The translations under genes were made by a program, and so were the position numbers. DNA of 45,406 nucleotides from Firmicutes bacterium UBA1191. Lineage in GTDB: Bacteria > Bacillota > Clostridia > Peptostreptococcales > Anaerovoracaceae. Numbering within the stretch: position 1 is the first letter of the stretch; each line of letters opens with the position of its first letter. Of the stretch, positions 22,468 to 31,679 are shown piece after piece. The notes beneath the pieces are model-generated. The model was not told the origin of the DNA. It saw only the letters and a program-made list of their open reading frames with translations, and did not search any database. Location of the stretch: NCBI GenBank assembly GCA_002310095.1, contig DBYH01000022.1, positions 4,349-49,754 on the forward strand, written 5' to 3'.

Positions 22468-22493
22468 GACGGTCCCGGAGGGGCCGTCTTTTT
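22468..22493 (+). terminator. Terminator after the membrane-anchored protein
   Basis: GACGGTCCC pairs with GGGGCCGTC (one U-G) across a three-base loop, followed by TTTTT. Confidence 0.85.
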
Positions 22494-22538
22494 CTGTGTT
22501 TTCGGTAAATTGAAGCGCACTTGCAACCCCATATGTAG

Positions 22539-22544
22539 TATAAT
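22539..22544 (+). promoter_or_regulatory. -10 element for the HerA-like gene
   Basis: A perfect TATAAT 39 bases before the ATG at 22583; RNA would start near 22551 and include AGGAGGAAC. The -35 region is not convincing. Confidence 0.5.
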
Positions 22545-22582
22545 AGCTATGTATTTTTGTGTGCAGAACAGGAGGAACTGTT

Positions 22583-24181
22583 ATGAATGATAATGGAATG
22601 ATTTATTTCGCGAAAAAAGGTCCTGAAGAGAGACCTGATCAGAAGATATATCTGAATCCTGCCATGGCCAACCGGCACGGATTCATAGGCGGAGCGACAG
22701 GCACAGGAAAGTCTGTAACACTGAAGGTCCTGGCCGAGTCATTCTCGCAGCTGGGAGTCCCTACATTCTTCTCCGACGTCAAGGGAGACATGGCCGGAAT
22801 AGCCGTTCCGGGCGAGGATAATGAGGGAATGCAGAAGAGACTGGACAGGTTCGATATCAGAGACCAGTTCGAGTACAGAGGATTTCCTGTAACCATATAC
22901 GACATCTACGGAGAAAAGGGTATTCCGCTCAGAACGACGGTATCCGAGATGGGTCCGCAGCTCATGAGCCAGATCCTGTATCTGAACGAGACGCAGACAG
23001 ACCTCCTGACAGTATCATACAAGATCGCGGACGACCTTCAGATGCTGCTCATCGACACGAAGGATCTGAAGTCCATGCTGACCTACATCTCGGAGAACGC
23101 GGCGGAGTTCGAAGAAGAGTACGGACACATTACCAAGACATCCATGGCTACGATCATCAGATCCATAGTCGCTCTGGAAGCCGAGGGGGCGGATCAGTTC
23201 TTTGGGGAGCCGGCGATCAACATCACGGACTTCTTTACGCTGGGTCCTGACGGCAGGGGAATGGTCAACATCCTTGACGCTGAGTCGCTGATCAACAAGC
23301 CGAAGCTCTATTCGGCCTTCATGCTCTATCTGCTCAGCGAGCTGTTCGAGATACTTCCGGAAGTGGGCGACGTGGAGAAGCCGAAGATGGTATTCTTCTT
23401 CGACGAAGCGCATCTGCTATTCAACAACGCGTCGAAGCCGCTCCTGGAGAAGATTATTCAGGTGGTCAAGCTCATACGCTCCAAGGGCGTAGGGCTGTTC
23501 TTCATTACCCAGAGCCCGGGAGACATTCCGAGCGCGGTAATGGCACAGCTGGGCAACAAGATCGAGCACGGTCTGCACGCCTACACGCCTGCTGAGCAGA
23601 AGGTGGTCAAGGCGGCCGCGGATTCCTTCAGAGAGAATCCTGAGTTCAACACCGAGGAAGCCCTGACAAGCCTGGGAACAGGCGAAGCAGTCGTGTCAGT
23701 TCTGGACGAGAAGGGCGCGCCGTCCGTAGCGGAATACGCGTACATTCTTCCGCCTGAGAGCTCCATGAGCGCCATCTCAGAAGAGACCAGAGACAGACTG
23801 GTCAAGGAGTCGGTTCTCTACACCAAGTACGGGACAATGGTCGATCCGGATTCGGCCTATGAAATCATCGCCAGAATGAAGGCGAAGGTCGAGGAAGAGC
23901 AGAGCCAGGCAGAAGCTGCTGCGGCAGAGCAGGCTCAGTCCGATAAAGAAGCAGCAAAGGCGGAAAAGGAAGCCGCAAAGGCAGACGAGAAGAAAAGGAA
24001 AGAACTCGACAGGATCAGGAAGAGAGTAGCATCAACGACGGGCAGCTCAGTGGGAAGAGAAGTCGGCAAGGCCGTAGGAGAGGCCGTATTCGGCAAGAAA
24101 GGCAAAACGATATTCGGAAACATCGGCTCGACCCTTGGGAGAAACATTCTCGGAACACTTGCCAAGATAGACAGAGATTAA
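22583..24181 (+). CDS. HerA/YjgR-type (DUF853) P-loop ATPase
   Basis: This 532-residue cytosolic ATPase of the HerA-FtsK superfamily has Walker A GATGTGKS (37-44), FFSDVKGDM after it, Walker B VFFFDEAH (Asp274, Glu275) and a sensor region FFITQSPGDIP. Residues about 430-480 form a highly charged Ala/Lys/Glu coiled coil, and the tail is glycine-rich (FGKKGKTIFGNIGSTLGRNI). This matches DUF853 proteins such as YjgR, whose cellular role is unsettled. The ATG at 22583 is preceded by AGGAGGAAC; an earlier ATG at 22559 is upstream of the ribosome site. metH follows by 27 bases. Confidence 0.9.
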   Translation: MNDNGMIYFAKKGPEERPDQKIYLNPAMANRHGFIGGATGTGKSVTLKVLAESFSQLGVPTFFSDVKGDMAGIAVPGEDNEGMQKRLDRFDIRDQFEYRGFPVTIYDIYGEKGIPLRTTVSEMGPQLMSQILYLNETQTDLLTVSYKIADDLQMLLIDTKDLKSMLTYISENAAEFEEEYGHITKTSMATIIRSIVALEAEGADQFFGEPAINITDFFTLGPDGRGMVNILDAESLINKPKLYSAFMLYLLSELFEILPEVGDVEKPKMVFFFDEAHLLFNNASKPLLEKIIQVVKLIRSKGVGLFFITQSPGDIPSAVMAQLGNKIEHGLHAYTPAEQKVVKAAADSFRENPEFNTEEALTSLGTGEAVVSVLDEKGAPSVAEYAYILPPESSMSAISEETRDRLVKESVLYTKYGTMVDPDSAYEIIARMKAKVEEEQSQAEAAAAEQAQSDKEAAKAEKEAAKADEKKRKELDRIRKRVASTTGSSVGREVGKAVGEAVFGKKGKTIFGNIGSTLGRNILGTLAKIDRD

Positions 24182-24208
24182 CAGGCAGGAAACAGTAATA
24201 AACAGATA

Positions 24209-26785
24209 ATGGACAACAGAGAAACCAGAACAATAATGCTGGACGGCGGCACAGGAACAATGCTGCAGGCCAGGGGCATGAAGGCGGGAGAGGATTCGAC
24301 TGCCTTTGCGCTGCATAACCCTGACATTGTTGAAGACATCGCCAGACAGTACATAGAAGCGGGTTCGCAGTTCGTCTACACTCCGACCTTCAACCTTAAC
24401 AGGGCGAAGGTCGCGGGCTTCGGCGAAACGGTCGAGTCACTATGCCTCAAGCTGACCGCGCCTGCCCGAAAGCTGCGCGACGAGTACGCGGCGAAGGGCA
24501 GGAACATCCTCATCGCCTTCGACATGGGACCTCAGAGCGAGCTGGTCGAGCCACTGGGCAGACTCAGCTTTGAGGACGCTCTTGATTTCTACGCCGAGCA
24601 GGCCAGAGCGGCTGTAAAGTGCGGAGTCGACGCCATCGCCATAGAGACCATGACGGATATCTATGATACAAAGGCAGCGGTACTTGCCGTAAAGGAGAAC
24701 ACGGACCTGCCTCTCATGGTCACTATGTCATTTGAGGAGAGCGGACGCACATTCCTGGGAACGGGCCTGGAGAACATGGCCATGGTCCTTCAGGGTCTGG
24801 GCGCTGACGCCATAGGCATCAACTGCTCCCTTGGACCGGCGCAGATACTGCCGCTCATAAAGGAACTCATGACCTATACGGACCTGCCTGTGATTGCCAA
24901 GCCGAACGCGGGACTTCCGAATCCGGCAACAGGCAAGTACGACATCGACTGCGATGAATTCGTGGAGATAATGAAGCAGTACGTGGACGCGGAAGTCGCC
25001 ATGGTGGGCGGATGCTGCGGCACCACGCCTGACTACATCCGCGGAATAGCGGAATACATAAGTCAGGGGGGCAGACAGGAAAGCCCTGAAGAGGGCGTCG
25101 GCCTTTACACGGGAGAATTCTTCCGCCGTCCGAAGGGACCTCTGACGGGCGCCATCGAGGCGGCCCATCAGCCTCAGGATTTCACCCTCACGAGCCTGTT
25201 CGGGATGGAGAAGCCGGCAAGACCGCTCAAGGTCTGCAGCGGCAGCAAGGTGGTCACCGTCGACCACGTCACAGTCATCGGCGAGAGATTGAACCCTACA
25301 GGAAAGAAGAAACTGAAGAACGCCCTGATCAACAGGGACTTCGATTACATAATCGATCAGGCAATGAGCCAGATCGAGGCAGGAGCGGAGATACTGGACG
25401 TCAACGTGGGCGTTCCGGGAATAGACGAGGCGGCGCTCATGCCGGAAGTCGTAAAGAAACTGCAGGCAGTGACCAACCTGCCTTTGCAGATAGACTCTTC
25501 AAACGCGGACGCCATCGAAGCCGCGCTGAGAGTCTACAACGGCAAGCCGATAGTGAACTCCGTCAACGGCGACGAAGAGGTCATGGAGAGAATACTGCCG
25601 ATCGTGAAGAAGTACGGGGCGGCGGTGATAGGTCTGACACTTGACGCCGGCGGCATTCCGGAAACCTGCGAAGAGAGGTTCGAGATAGCCCAGCGAATAG
25701 TGAACCGCGCCGAGGAGTACGGGATCCCGCGTGAGGATATAATAATCGACTGCCTGACACTGACGGCTTCGGCCCAGCAGAAGGAAGTTGATGAGACTCT
25801 CAAGACGGTGCGTATGGTCAAGGAGAAGCTGGGCCTCGCGACGGCCCTCGGCGTTTCAAACGTCAGCTTTGGGCTTCCGCTGAGACCGGTCATCAACAGA
25901 ACGTTCATGACCATGGCCCTTGAGGAAGGACTCGACCTGCCGATCATAAATCCTAACGACGAAGACATGATGGCCGCCATATACGCTTTCAACGTCCTCA
26001 AGAACAGGGACGAAGGCGCGGCGGAGTTCATTGAGAAATACAAAGACGCGGTGCCTCCCAGTAGCCTGCAGAGAAAGAAATCTGCAAAAGCAGGAACGCC
26101 AGCCGTAACAGGCGAAGGAGCGGCGCTGACGCCGGAAGAGGCGGCGGTTGCCCGTGCCATTGAGAACGGTCTGGAAGGTGAGGCCGCAAAGGCAATAGAA
26201 GCTCTTCTCAAGATCAAGGATCCGATGGACATCGTAAACAAGGATCTTATCCCGGCCCTGGACAGAGTAGGCAAGGGCTTCGAGAGAGGAGAGATATTCC
26301 TGCCGTCCATGCTCCAGTCCGCACAGGCGGCCCAAGCGGGATTCGACGTGATCAAGAAGGTCATGGACGAATCGGGAGTAAAAGGAGAGAACGCCGGCGA
26401 CGTGGTCATCGCGACTGTAAGGGGCGACATTCACGACATCGGCAAGAACATAGTCAAAGTCATAATGGAGAACTACGGCTTCAACATGATCGATCTGGGA
26501 AGGGACGTTCCTGTGGAAGACGTGGTTGAAAAGGTGCGCAGTTCAGGGATAAGGCTCGTGGGTCTGTCGGCTCTTATGACGACGACTCTGGCAAGCATGG
26601 AGGAGACCATCAAGGCACTCAAGGCGGAAGACCCGGCCATCAAGGTCATGGTCGGGGGAGCCGTGCTGACTGAGGAGTACGCTCACAGGATGGGAGCGGA
26701 TTTCTACTGCAGCGACGCGATGAAATCGGTTGAAGCGGCGCAGAAAGTTTTTGCGGAGATGCTTCTTGAAAGGGAGGAGAAATAG
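24209..26785 (+). CDS. metH: Cobalamin-dependent methionine synthase, short form
   Basis: This 858-residue multidomain enzyme transfers the methyl of 5-methyl-THF to homocysteine via cobalamin. The homocysteine domain (1-285) has zinc ligands Cys206, Cys269 and Cys270. The pterin domain spans about 350-610 (VIGERLNPTGKKK). The cobalamin cap is about 640-725. The cobalamin-binding domain has the His-on motif D740-x-H742-x-x-G745. The C-terminal SAM-dependent reactivation domain of E. coli-type MetH (about 350 residues) is absent. No cobalamin riboswitch is visible in the 27-base gap, and the Shine-Dalgarno is weak. metF upstream supplies its substrate. Confidence 0.95.
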   Translation: MDNRETRTIMLDGGTGTMLQARGMKAGEDSTAFALHNPDIVEDIARQYIEAGSQFVYTPTFNLNRAKVAGFGETVESLCLKLTAPARKLRDEYAAKGRNILIAFDMGPQSELVEPLGRLSFEDALDFYAEQARAAVKCGVDAIAIETMTDIYDTKAAVLAVKENTDLPLMVTMSFEESGRTFLGTGLENMAMVLQGLGADAIGINCSLGPAQILPLIKELMTYTDLPVIAKPNAGLPNPATGKYDIDCDEFVEIMKQYVDAEVAMVGGCCGTTPDYIRGIAEYISQGGRQESPEEGVGLYTGEFFRRPKGPLTGAIEAAHQPQDFTLTSLFGMEKPARPLKVCSGSKVVTVDHVTVIGERLNPTGKKKLKNALINRDFDYIIDQAMSQIEAGAEILDVNVGVPGIDEAALMPEVVKKLQAVTNLPLQIDSSNADAIEAALRVYNGKPIVNSVNGDEEVMERILPIVKKYGAAVIGLTLDAGGIPETCEERFEIAQRIVNRAEEYGIPREDIIIDCLTLTASAQQKEVDETLKTVRMVKEKLGLATALGVSNVSFGLPLRPVINRTFMTMALEEGLDLPIINPNDEDMMAAIYAFNVLKNRDEGAAEFIEKYKDAVPPSSLQRKKSAKAGTPAVTGEGAALTPEEAAVARAIENGLEGEAAKAIEALLKIKDPMDIVNKDLIPALDRVGKGFERGEIFLPSMLQSAQAAQAGFDVIKKVMDESGVKGENAGDVVIATVRGDIHDIGKNIVKVIMENYGFNMIDLGRDVPVEDVVEKVRSSGIRLVGLSALMTTTLASMEETIKALKAEDPAIKVMVGGAVLTEEYAHRMGADFYCSDAMKSVEAAQKVFAEMLLEREEK

Positions 26786-27181
26786 ATGTTCAACGGAAGA
26801 TACGGAATGGATGAACTGAACAGATTCATGCTCATACTGTCGGCGATACTGTTTGTACTGAATATTTTCGTACGTGTGAGATTTCTGTGGGTGGCAGCCG
26901 TCATCCTGCTTATACTCGTCTACAGCAGAGCGTTCTCGAGGTTCTTCGATAAGAGAAGAGCTGAGAATATGAAGTTCCTGGAGATGAAAGGCAGCTTCGG
27001 CGGCAAGAAGCCGGGAGCGGGCGCCGGCGGCGGATTCAAGAAGCCCGGCGCGGCCAAAAACGACGGCAAGCGCGTTCTCATCTGCCCTTACTGCAAGGAA
27101 AAGCTGAGGGTTCCAGTAGGCGCTGGCACCATCAAGATCAACTGCCCTCACTGCCACAGGCAGTTCGAAGAAAATGTTTAA
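26786..27181 (+). CDS. Membrane protein with C-terminal zinc ribbon, unknown
   Basis: This 131-residue protein has two adjacent membrane helices (about 11-28 and 31-48), a basic Gly/Lys/Ala-rich linker (SFGGKKPGAGAGGG), and a zinc ribbon with CPYC (about 100) and CPHC (about 122). AGGAG lies at the end of metH and the ATG is at the base after its TAG, so translation is coupled to metH. The zinc-ribbon tail suggests protein or nucleic-acid contact at the membrane. The function is unknown. Confidence 0.8.
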   Translation: MFNGRYGMDELNRFMLILSAILFVLNIFVRVRFLWVAAVILLILVYSRAFSRFFDKRRAENMKFLEMKGSFGGKKPGAGAGGGFKKPGAAKNDGKRVLICPYCKEKLRVPVGAGTIKINCPHCHRQFEENV

Positions 27182-27201
27182 AAACCGAAAGGAGTTAACA
27201 T

Positions 27202-28647
27202 ATGATCAACAGGTTCAAATCAGTCGCGGATGTGCAGAAGTACATCAGGGAATTTGACATCAAGATGGTCGACTTCAAGATGGTCGATCTGGAGGGAAGA
27301 TGGAGACACCTTTCCATTCCGGTGGAGAGATTCACCGAAAAGACAATGGAGGAAGGCATCGGTTTCGACGGTTCAAACTACGGATATGCTCCGATCGAGA
27401 AGTCGGACATGGTCTTCATCCCTAATCTTAAGACAGCCATCATCGACAAGTTCTCGGAGATTCCTACTATTACGATGATGGGCGACGTTTTCGTCATCGA
27501 CGAGCCGGAGAACAGGCCATTCGACCAGTATCCGAGAAACGTTGCTCTCGCTGCTGAGAAGTATATGAGGGACGAGGGCATAGCGGACCAGATGATCGTA
27601 GGCCCGGAGTTCGAGTTCTATCTCTTCGATACTGTAGCGTACCAGGTGAGGGAGGAATCCGTATTCTGCGAGGTCGACACTAAGCAGGCCGAGTGGAATT
27701 CCGCAATGGAGGACGACGTGAGGAACAAAGGCTACCAGATAGGCCGCAAGAAGGGCTATCACGCCGACATTCCTCAGGACATTACATATAATTCGAGAGC
27801 GAAGATGTGCATGACTATGGAGGACTGGGGCATCAAGGTCAAGTACCACCACCACGAGGTCGGTGGTCCGGGCCAGGTCGAAATCGAAGTCGAACTGGGC
27901 GAGATGACGGAGATGGCCGACGCCGTCATGGCGACAAAGTACATCATCAAGAATACGGCGCTGGAGGACGACAGGACAGCAACGTTCCTGCCGAAGCCGA
28001 TCTACGACGAGGCAGGTTCTGGGCTCCACGTACACATGCACCTGTTCAAGGACGGCAAGCCGCTCTTCTACGACAAGAACGGTTATTCCGGGCTGTCAGA
28101 GCTGGCGCTCTGCTTCATGGGAGGAATCCTGAAGCACGCTAAGAGCCTTTGCGCCTTCACCAACCCGTCGACGAACTCCTACAAGAGACTCGTTCCGGGA
28201 TTTGAAGCGCCGGTCACTATTGGTTTTGCGACTGCAAACAGAAGCTCCGTTGTGAGAATCCCTGCCTACGCCAAGTCGCCGGAGAACAAGCGCTTCGAAC
28301 TGAGGAATCCTGACGGGACGGCCAACCCGTACTACGCTTTCGCGGCCATACTCATGGCGGGAATCGACGGAGTAAAGAACAAGATCAACGCCATGGACGG
28401 CGGCTGGGGTCCTTACGACTTCAACCTGTACGACCTGACGGATGAGCAGAAGAAGGAAGTCAAATCCCTGCCGAGAAACCTCATGGACGCCCTTGACGCC
28501 CTCGAGGAGGACCACGATTACCTGACGGCCGGCGGAGTATTTCCGGAAGCTCTCATAGACATCTGGATCCAGAAGAAGAAGGCGGACTTCGAGAGAGTAA
28601 ATTCGATTCCTCACCCTGCGGAGTTCTCCCTCTACTACGACCTGTAA
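27202..28647 (+). CDS. glnA: Glutamine synthetase, type I
   Basis: This 481-residue enzyme joins ammonia to glutamate with ATP and acts as a cytosolic dodecamer. It has DGSNYGYAPIEKSDM near residue 55, the metal motif GPEFEFYL, the active-site loop GSGLHVHMHL, the ATP-site segment NPSTNSYKRLVPGFEAP and the motif SVVRIPAY. A tyrosine in NLYDL near residue 410 is at the position adenylylated in enterobacterial GlnA, so covalent control cannot be excluded. AAAGGAG precedes the ATG. No GlnR-type regulator gene is adjacent. Confidence 0.95.
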   Translation: MINRFKSVADVQKYIREFDIKMVDFKMVDLEGRWRHLSIPVERFTEKTMEEGIGFDGSNYGYAPIEKSDMVFIPNLKTAIIDKFSEIPTITMMGDVFVIDEPENRPFDQYPRNVALAAEKYMRDEGIADQMIVGPEFEFYLFDTVAYQVREESVFCEVDTKQAEWNSAMEDDVRNKGYQIGRKKGYHADIPQDITYNSRAKMCMTMEDWGIKVKYHHHEVGGPGQVEIEVELGEMTEMADAVMATKYIIKNTALEDDRTATFLPKPIYDEAGSGLHVHMHLFKDGKPLFYDKNGYSGLSELALCFMGGILKHAKSLCAFTNPSTNSYKRLVPGFEAPVTIGFATANRSSVVRIPAYAKSPENKRFELRNPDGTANPYYAFAAILMAGIDGVKNKINAMDGGWGPYDFNLYDLTDEQKKEVKSLPRNLMDALDALEEDHDYLTAGGVFPEALIDIWIQKKKADFERVNSIPHPAEFSLYYDL

Positions 28648-28722
28648 AGACGCGGCCATCGGGGCGGCGGGAGATGCCGGCGCTGCCTGAAGATAGATTA
28701 CTGCTAAGGATTAACATATTTA

Positions 28723-29955
28723 ATGGGTAAGATACTCAACAGCGGATACGGAGCGATATTCGGGACCTACTGGGTCATATACGCGATTGTCAGCAGCTTC
28801 GCGTCCGTGTTCATGCTCGCAAAGGGCTATACAAATTCACAGATAGGGATGACGCTTGCGGCAGCCAATGTGCTCGCGGTAATAATGCAGCCGCTCATAG
28901 CGGATTTTGTGGACCGCTCAAAGCGCATGGATGTCATCGGAACAACAACGATAATGACCGTTTGCATGATGGTGATCACCGTCGGAATGTTCACGTTCAA
29001 AGGCGGGACACTCGGCCTCTGCGTTGTGTTCGTTCTGCTGATAGCATTCCACACGGTACTGCAGCCACTGTTCAACGCGCTGGCCTTCAAGCTTGAAGAC
29101 GCGGGAGTAGCCATCAACTTCGGTATAGCAAGGTCCGTTGGCTCGCTGGCGTACTCAATATTCGTGGCCGTCTTCGGATCCATAGTGCAGCACCTGGGAA
29201 TCGGCGCCATGCCTGTCGCCAATGAACTGGCGTGCCTGATGCTCATCGCGAGCCTGGTGTTCACCGGCTACTACTTCAGGAAGGGCAAAGCGCAGAATGA
29301 GCGCGGAGCCGAGGCGGTACGTGGAAAGTCTCGTGAAGAGGATGCAAAGGCAGCCGAATCTGAAGAGGACATCAACCTGGTCCAGTTCATAAAGAGGAAC
29401 AGAATGTTTTTCATCATGAATCTGGGCGTGCTGGGACTGTTCTTCAGCAACGCTGTGCTAAACAACTACATGGCGCAGATATGCACGGGCGTAGGTGGCA
29501 CCACAGAGGACATGGGAAGGATCCTGGGAGTCATGGCCTTCCTGGAGATACCGACCATGGTATTCTTCAAACAGCTGAAAAACAAATTCTCCTGCCAGCT
29601 GCTCCTGAAGGCGGCGGCAATAGGTTTTACAGTGAAGATAGCGATATGCTGGCTGGCCAATTCGGTCGTTCTGCTCTACATAGGGCAGTTCTTCCAGCCG
29701 GTGTCATTCGCCCTTTTCCTGCCGGGAATGGTGTACTTCTCGGATGAGATGATGAGCAGGGGAGAAGCGGTGAAGGGACAGGCTCTCTTCACAACCATGA
29801 TAACAATAACGACAATATTCGCGACTCTGTTCGGCGGGATGCTTCTGGACGCCATAGGGCCGAAGATGCTCACTTTCATATCGACACTGGTCACGGCAGC
29901 CGGAGCGGCGGTGGTGATACTGGCGGTCGACAGAGTTAAGAGCAATAAACAGTAA
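28723..29955 (+). CDS. MFS transporter
   Basis: This 410-residue protein has twelve predicted helices and a charged cytoplasmic loop between helices 6 and 7 (about 190-220, with RGKSREEDAKAAESEED). Helix 2-3 contains LIADFVDRSKRMDVIG, the MFS motif A region. The fold resembles the LacY-like or sugar-phosphate-like MFS_1 group; the substrate cannot be determined. AAGGA lies 14 bases before the ATG, which is far, so initiation may be weak. The next gene starts 28 bases after the stop. Confidence 0.85.
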   Translation: MGKILNSGYGAIFGTYWVIYAIVSSFASVFMLAKGYTNSQIGMTLAAANVLAVIMQPLIADFVDRSKRMDVIGTTTIMTVCMMVITVGMFTFKGGTLGLCVVFVLLIAFHTVLQPLFNALAFKLEDAGVAINFGIARSVGSLAYSIFVAVFGSIVQHLGIGAMPVANELACLMLIASLVFTGYYFRKGKAQNERGAEAVRGKSREEDAKAAESEEDINLVQFIKRNRMFFIMNLGVLGLFFSNAVLNNYMAQICTGVGGTTEDMGRILGVMAFLEIPTMVFFKQLKNKFSCQLLLKAAAIGFTVKIAICWLANSVVLLYIGQFFQPVSFALFLPGMVYFSDEMMSRGEAVKGQALFTTMITITTIFATLFGGMLLDAIGPKMLTFISTLVTAAGAAVVILAVDRVKSNKQ

Positions 29956-29983
29956 CTATTATATGGACAGAAGGAGGTTCGGC

Positions 29984-30724
29984 ATGTACGAGGAACTTAC
30001 TGAAATACTGAGAGGAAGCGACAACATAGTCTTCTTTGGCGGAGCGGGAGTCTCAACTGAGAGCAACATTCCTGACTTCAGATCTGAGGCGGGGCTCTAC
30101 AGCGCCCAGTCCAACTACGGCATGTCACCTGAGCAGATGCTGTCACACAGCTTTTTCGTCAGGGATACGCAGACCTTCTATGATTATTACAAAAACAACC
30201 TGATATACCGTGACGCCGAGCCTAACGACGCCCACAAGGCTCTTGCCAGGCTCGAGGAGATGGGCAAGCTGAAAGCTGTCGTCACACAGAACATAGACGG
30301 ACTCCATCAGAAGGCCGGAAGCAAGACGGTATATGAACTGCACGGATCCGTGCTGAGAAACAACTGCATGCACTGCGGCGAGTTCTACGACCTGGATTAC
30401 ATCCTGGATCCTGAGAACTGCGACGGACTGATTCCGAAGTGCAAGAAATGCGGTGGCGTTGTTAAGCCTGATGTGGTACTCTACGAAGAGGCTCTTGATG
30501 ACTTCCAGATCACCGGAGCCGTGGACGCCATACGCGCGGCTGACGTTCTGATAATCGGCGGCACTTCGCTGGTGGTATATCCGGCAGCGGGATTCGTAAG
30601 TTATTTCCGCGGAAGCAAACTGGTGCTCATAAACAAGAGCGCGACATCAATGGACAACAGGGCTGATCTTGTGATCCACGACGCGATAGGAAAGGTAATG
30701 AAAGAGGCGGTAGATGGAATCTGA
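29984..30724 (+). CDS. cobB: NAD-dependent protein deacylase (sirtuin)
   Basis: This 246-residue Sir2-family enzyme removes acyl groups from lysines with NAD+. It has GGAGVSTESNIPDFRS, TQNIDGLHQKAG, the catalytic histidine in YELHGS, and a zinc ribbon of CMHC and CKKC. ATG 29984 follows AAGGAGG by 6 bases and is preferred to the upstream ATG at 29963. Its 3' end overlaps the TerC gene by 11 bases, coupling a sirtuin to a metal-export pair. Confidence 0.92.
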   Translation: MYEELTEILRGSDNIVFFGGAGVSTESNIPDFRSEAGLYSAQSNYGMSPEQMLSHSFFVRDTQTFYDYYKNNLIYRDAEPNDAHKALARLEEMGKLKAVVTQNIDGLHQKAGSKTVYELHGSVLRNNCMHCGEFYDLDYILDPENCDGLIPKCKKCGGVVKPDVVLYEEALDDFQITGAVDAIRAADVLIIGGTSLVVYPAAGFVSYFRGSKLVLINKSATSMDNRADLVIHDAIGKVMKEAVDGI

Positions 30725-31679
30725 TTCAAAGGGTAAAAAAGTCTGGAAAGCAATATGGCAATACAAGTGGCTATACTTCTGGATGCTGATGGCCTGCATT
30801 TTTGGTGTGGTCATTTACTTCTGGCAGGGCGCGGGTCAGGCCATCGACTACTTCAGCGGATACCTTATCGAGCTGAGTCTTTCGGTCGACAACCTCTTCG
30901 TATTCCTGCTGATATTCATCAGCTTCGGAATACCTGAACACGCTCAGCACAAGGTGCTCAATTACGGCATAGCCGGGACCATTGTGCTCAGATTCCTGTT
31001 CATATTCCTGGGGATATCCCTGATCAATAAATTTGAATGGCTGCTCTGGGTGTTCGGAGCGCTGCTCATTTTCAGCGGAATCAAGCTGTTCAGGCGCGAT
31101 GATGAAGAGGACGACCCTAGAGACGGAATCATGTACAAGATGATCGCCAAGATCATGCCTATGAGCGCCGACTTCGAAGGAGAGAAGTTCATCGTCGCAA
31201 ACGACGGAACCAACTATGACAAGTCGAGCCTGGTTTCAAAGAAGGCGAAAAAACTTTTCACGCCGCTTTCTGTCGTAATGGTTCTCCTGGTCTTCTCGGA
31301 TATCATCTTCGCCATTGATTCGGTTCCTGCCGTCATTTCGATGACCAGGGACATGTTCATCGTATACACGTCCAATATGTTCGCCATCATGGGTCTCAGA
31401 CAGATGTTCTTCGTTCTGGAGCACATGCATGAGAGATTCCAGTACGTAAGCTACGGAGTCGCCGTGATACTGATTTTCACCGGCGTGAAGATGCTTCTGG
31501 ACATATTCAACATACACATTCACAATCTGATTTCCATCGCGATAATTCTGGTTGTTCTGATAGCGAGCATAATCATATCGATGATCGTCTCCAAGCGCAC
31601 GGAGGCAAAGGACAGGGCGAACAAACTGGAGAAAAAGAAGGAAATCGAGGACGCTTTCAAGGATTCGGAGATCGACTGA
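30714..31679 (+). CDS. TerC-family membrane protein
   Basis: This 321-residue membrane protein has about nine helices. The TerC signature is visible as SLSVDNLFVFLLIF (acidic Asp in helix 2) and its repeat SDIIFAIDSVPAVISM. TerC proteins are implicated in tellurite resistance and, more recently, in manganese export and metalation of exported proteins. The C-terminus is a charged coiled coil (ANKLEKKKEIEDAF). It overlaps the sirtuin upstream by 11 bases and MntP downstream by one base. That pairing supports a manganese role. Confidence 0.9.
   Translation: MESDSKGKKVWKAIWQYKWLYFWMLMACIFGVVIYFWQGAGQAIDYFSGYLIELSLSVDNLFVFLLIFISFGIPEHAQHKVLNYGIAGTIVLRFLFIFLGISLINKFEWLLWVFGALLIFSGIKLFRRDDEEDDPRDGIMYKMIAKIMPMSADFEGEKFIVANDGTNYDKSSLVSKKAKKLFTPLSVVMVLLVFSDIIFAIDSVPAVISMTRDMFIVYTSNMFAIMGLRQMFFVLEHMHERFQYVSYGVAVILIFTGVKMLLDIFNIHIHNLISIAIILVVLIASIIISMIVSKRTEAKDRANKLEKKKEIEDAFKDSEID

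Noticed and set aside
24182..24208. Cobalamin or SAM riboswitch before metH
   Set aside because: The gap is only 27 bases and holds no structure of the needed size.
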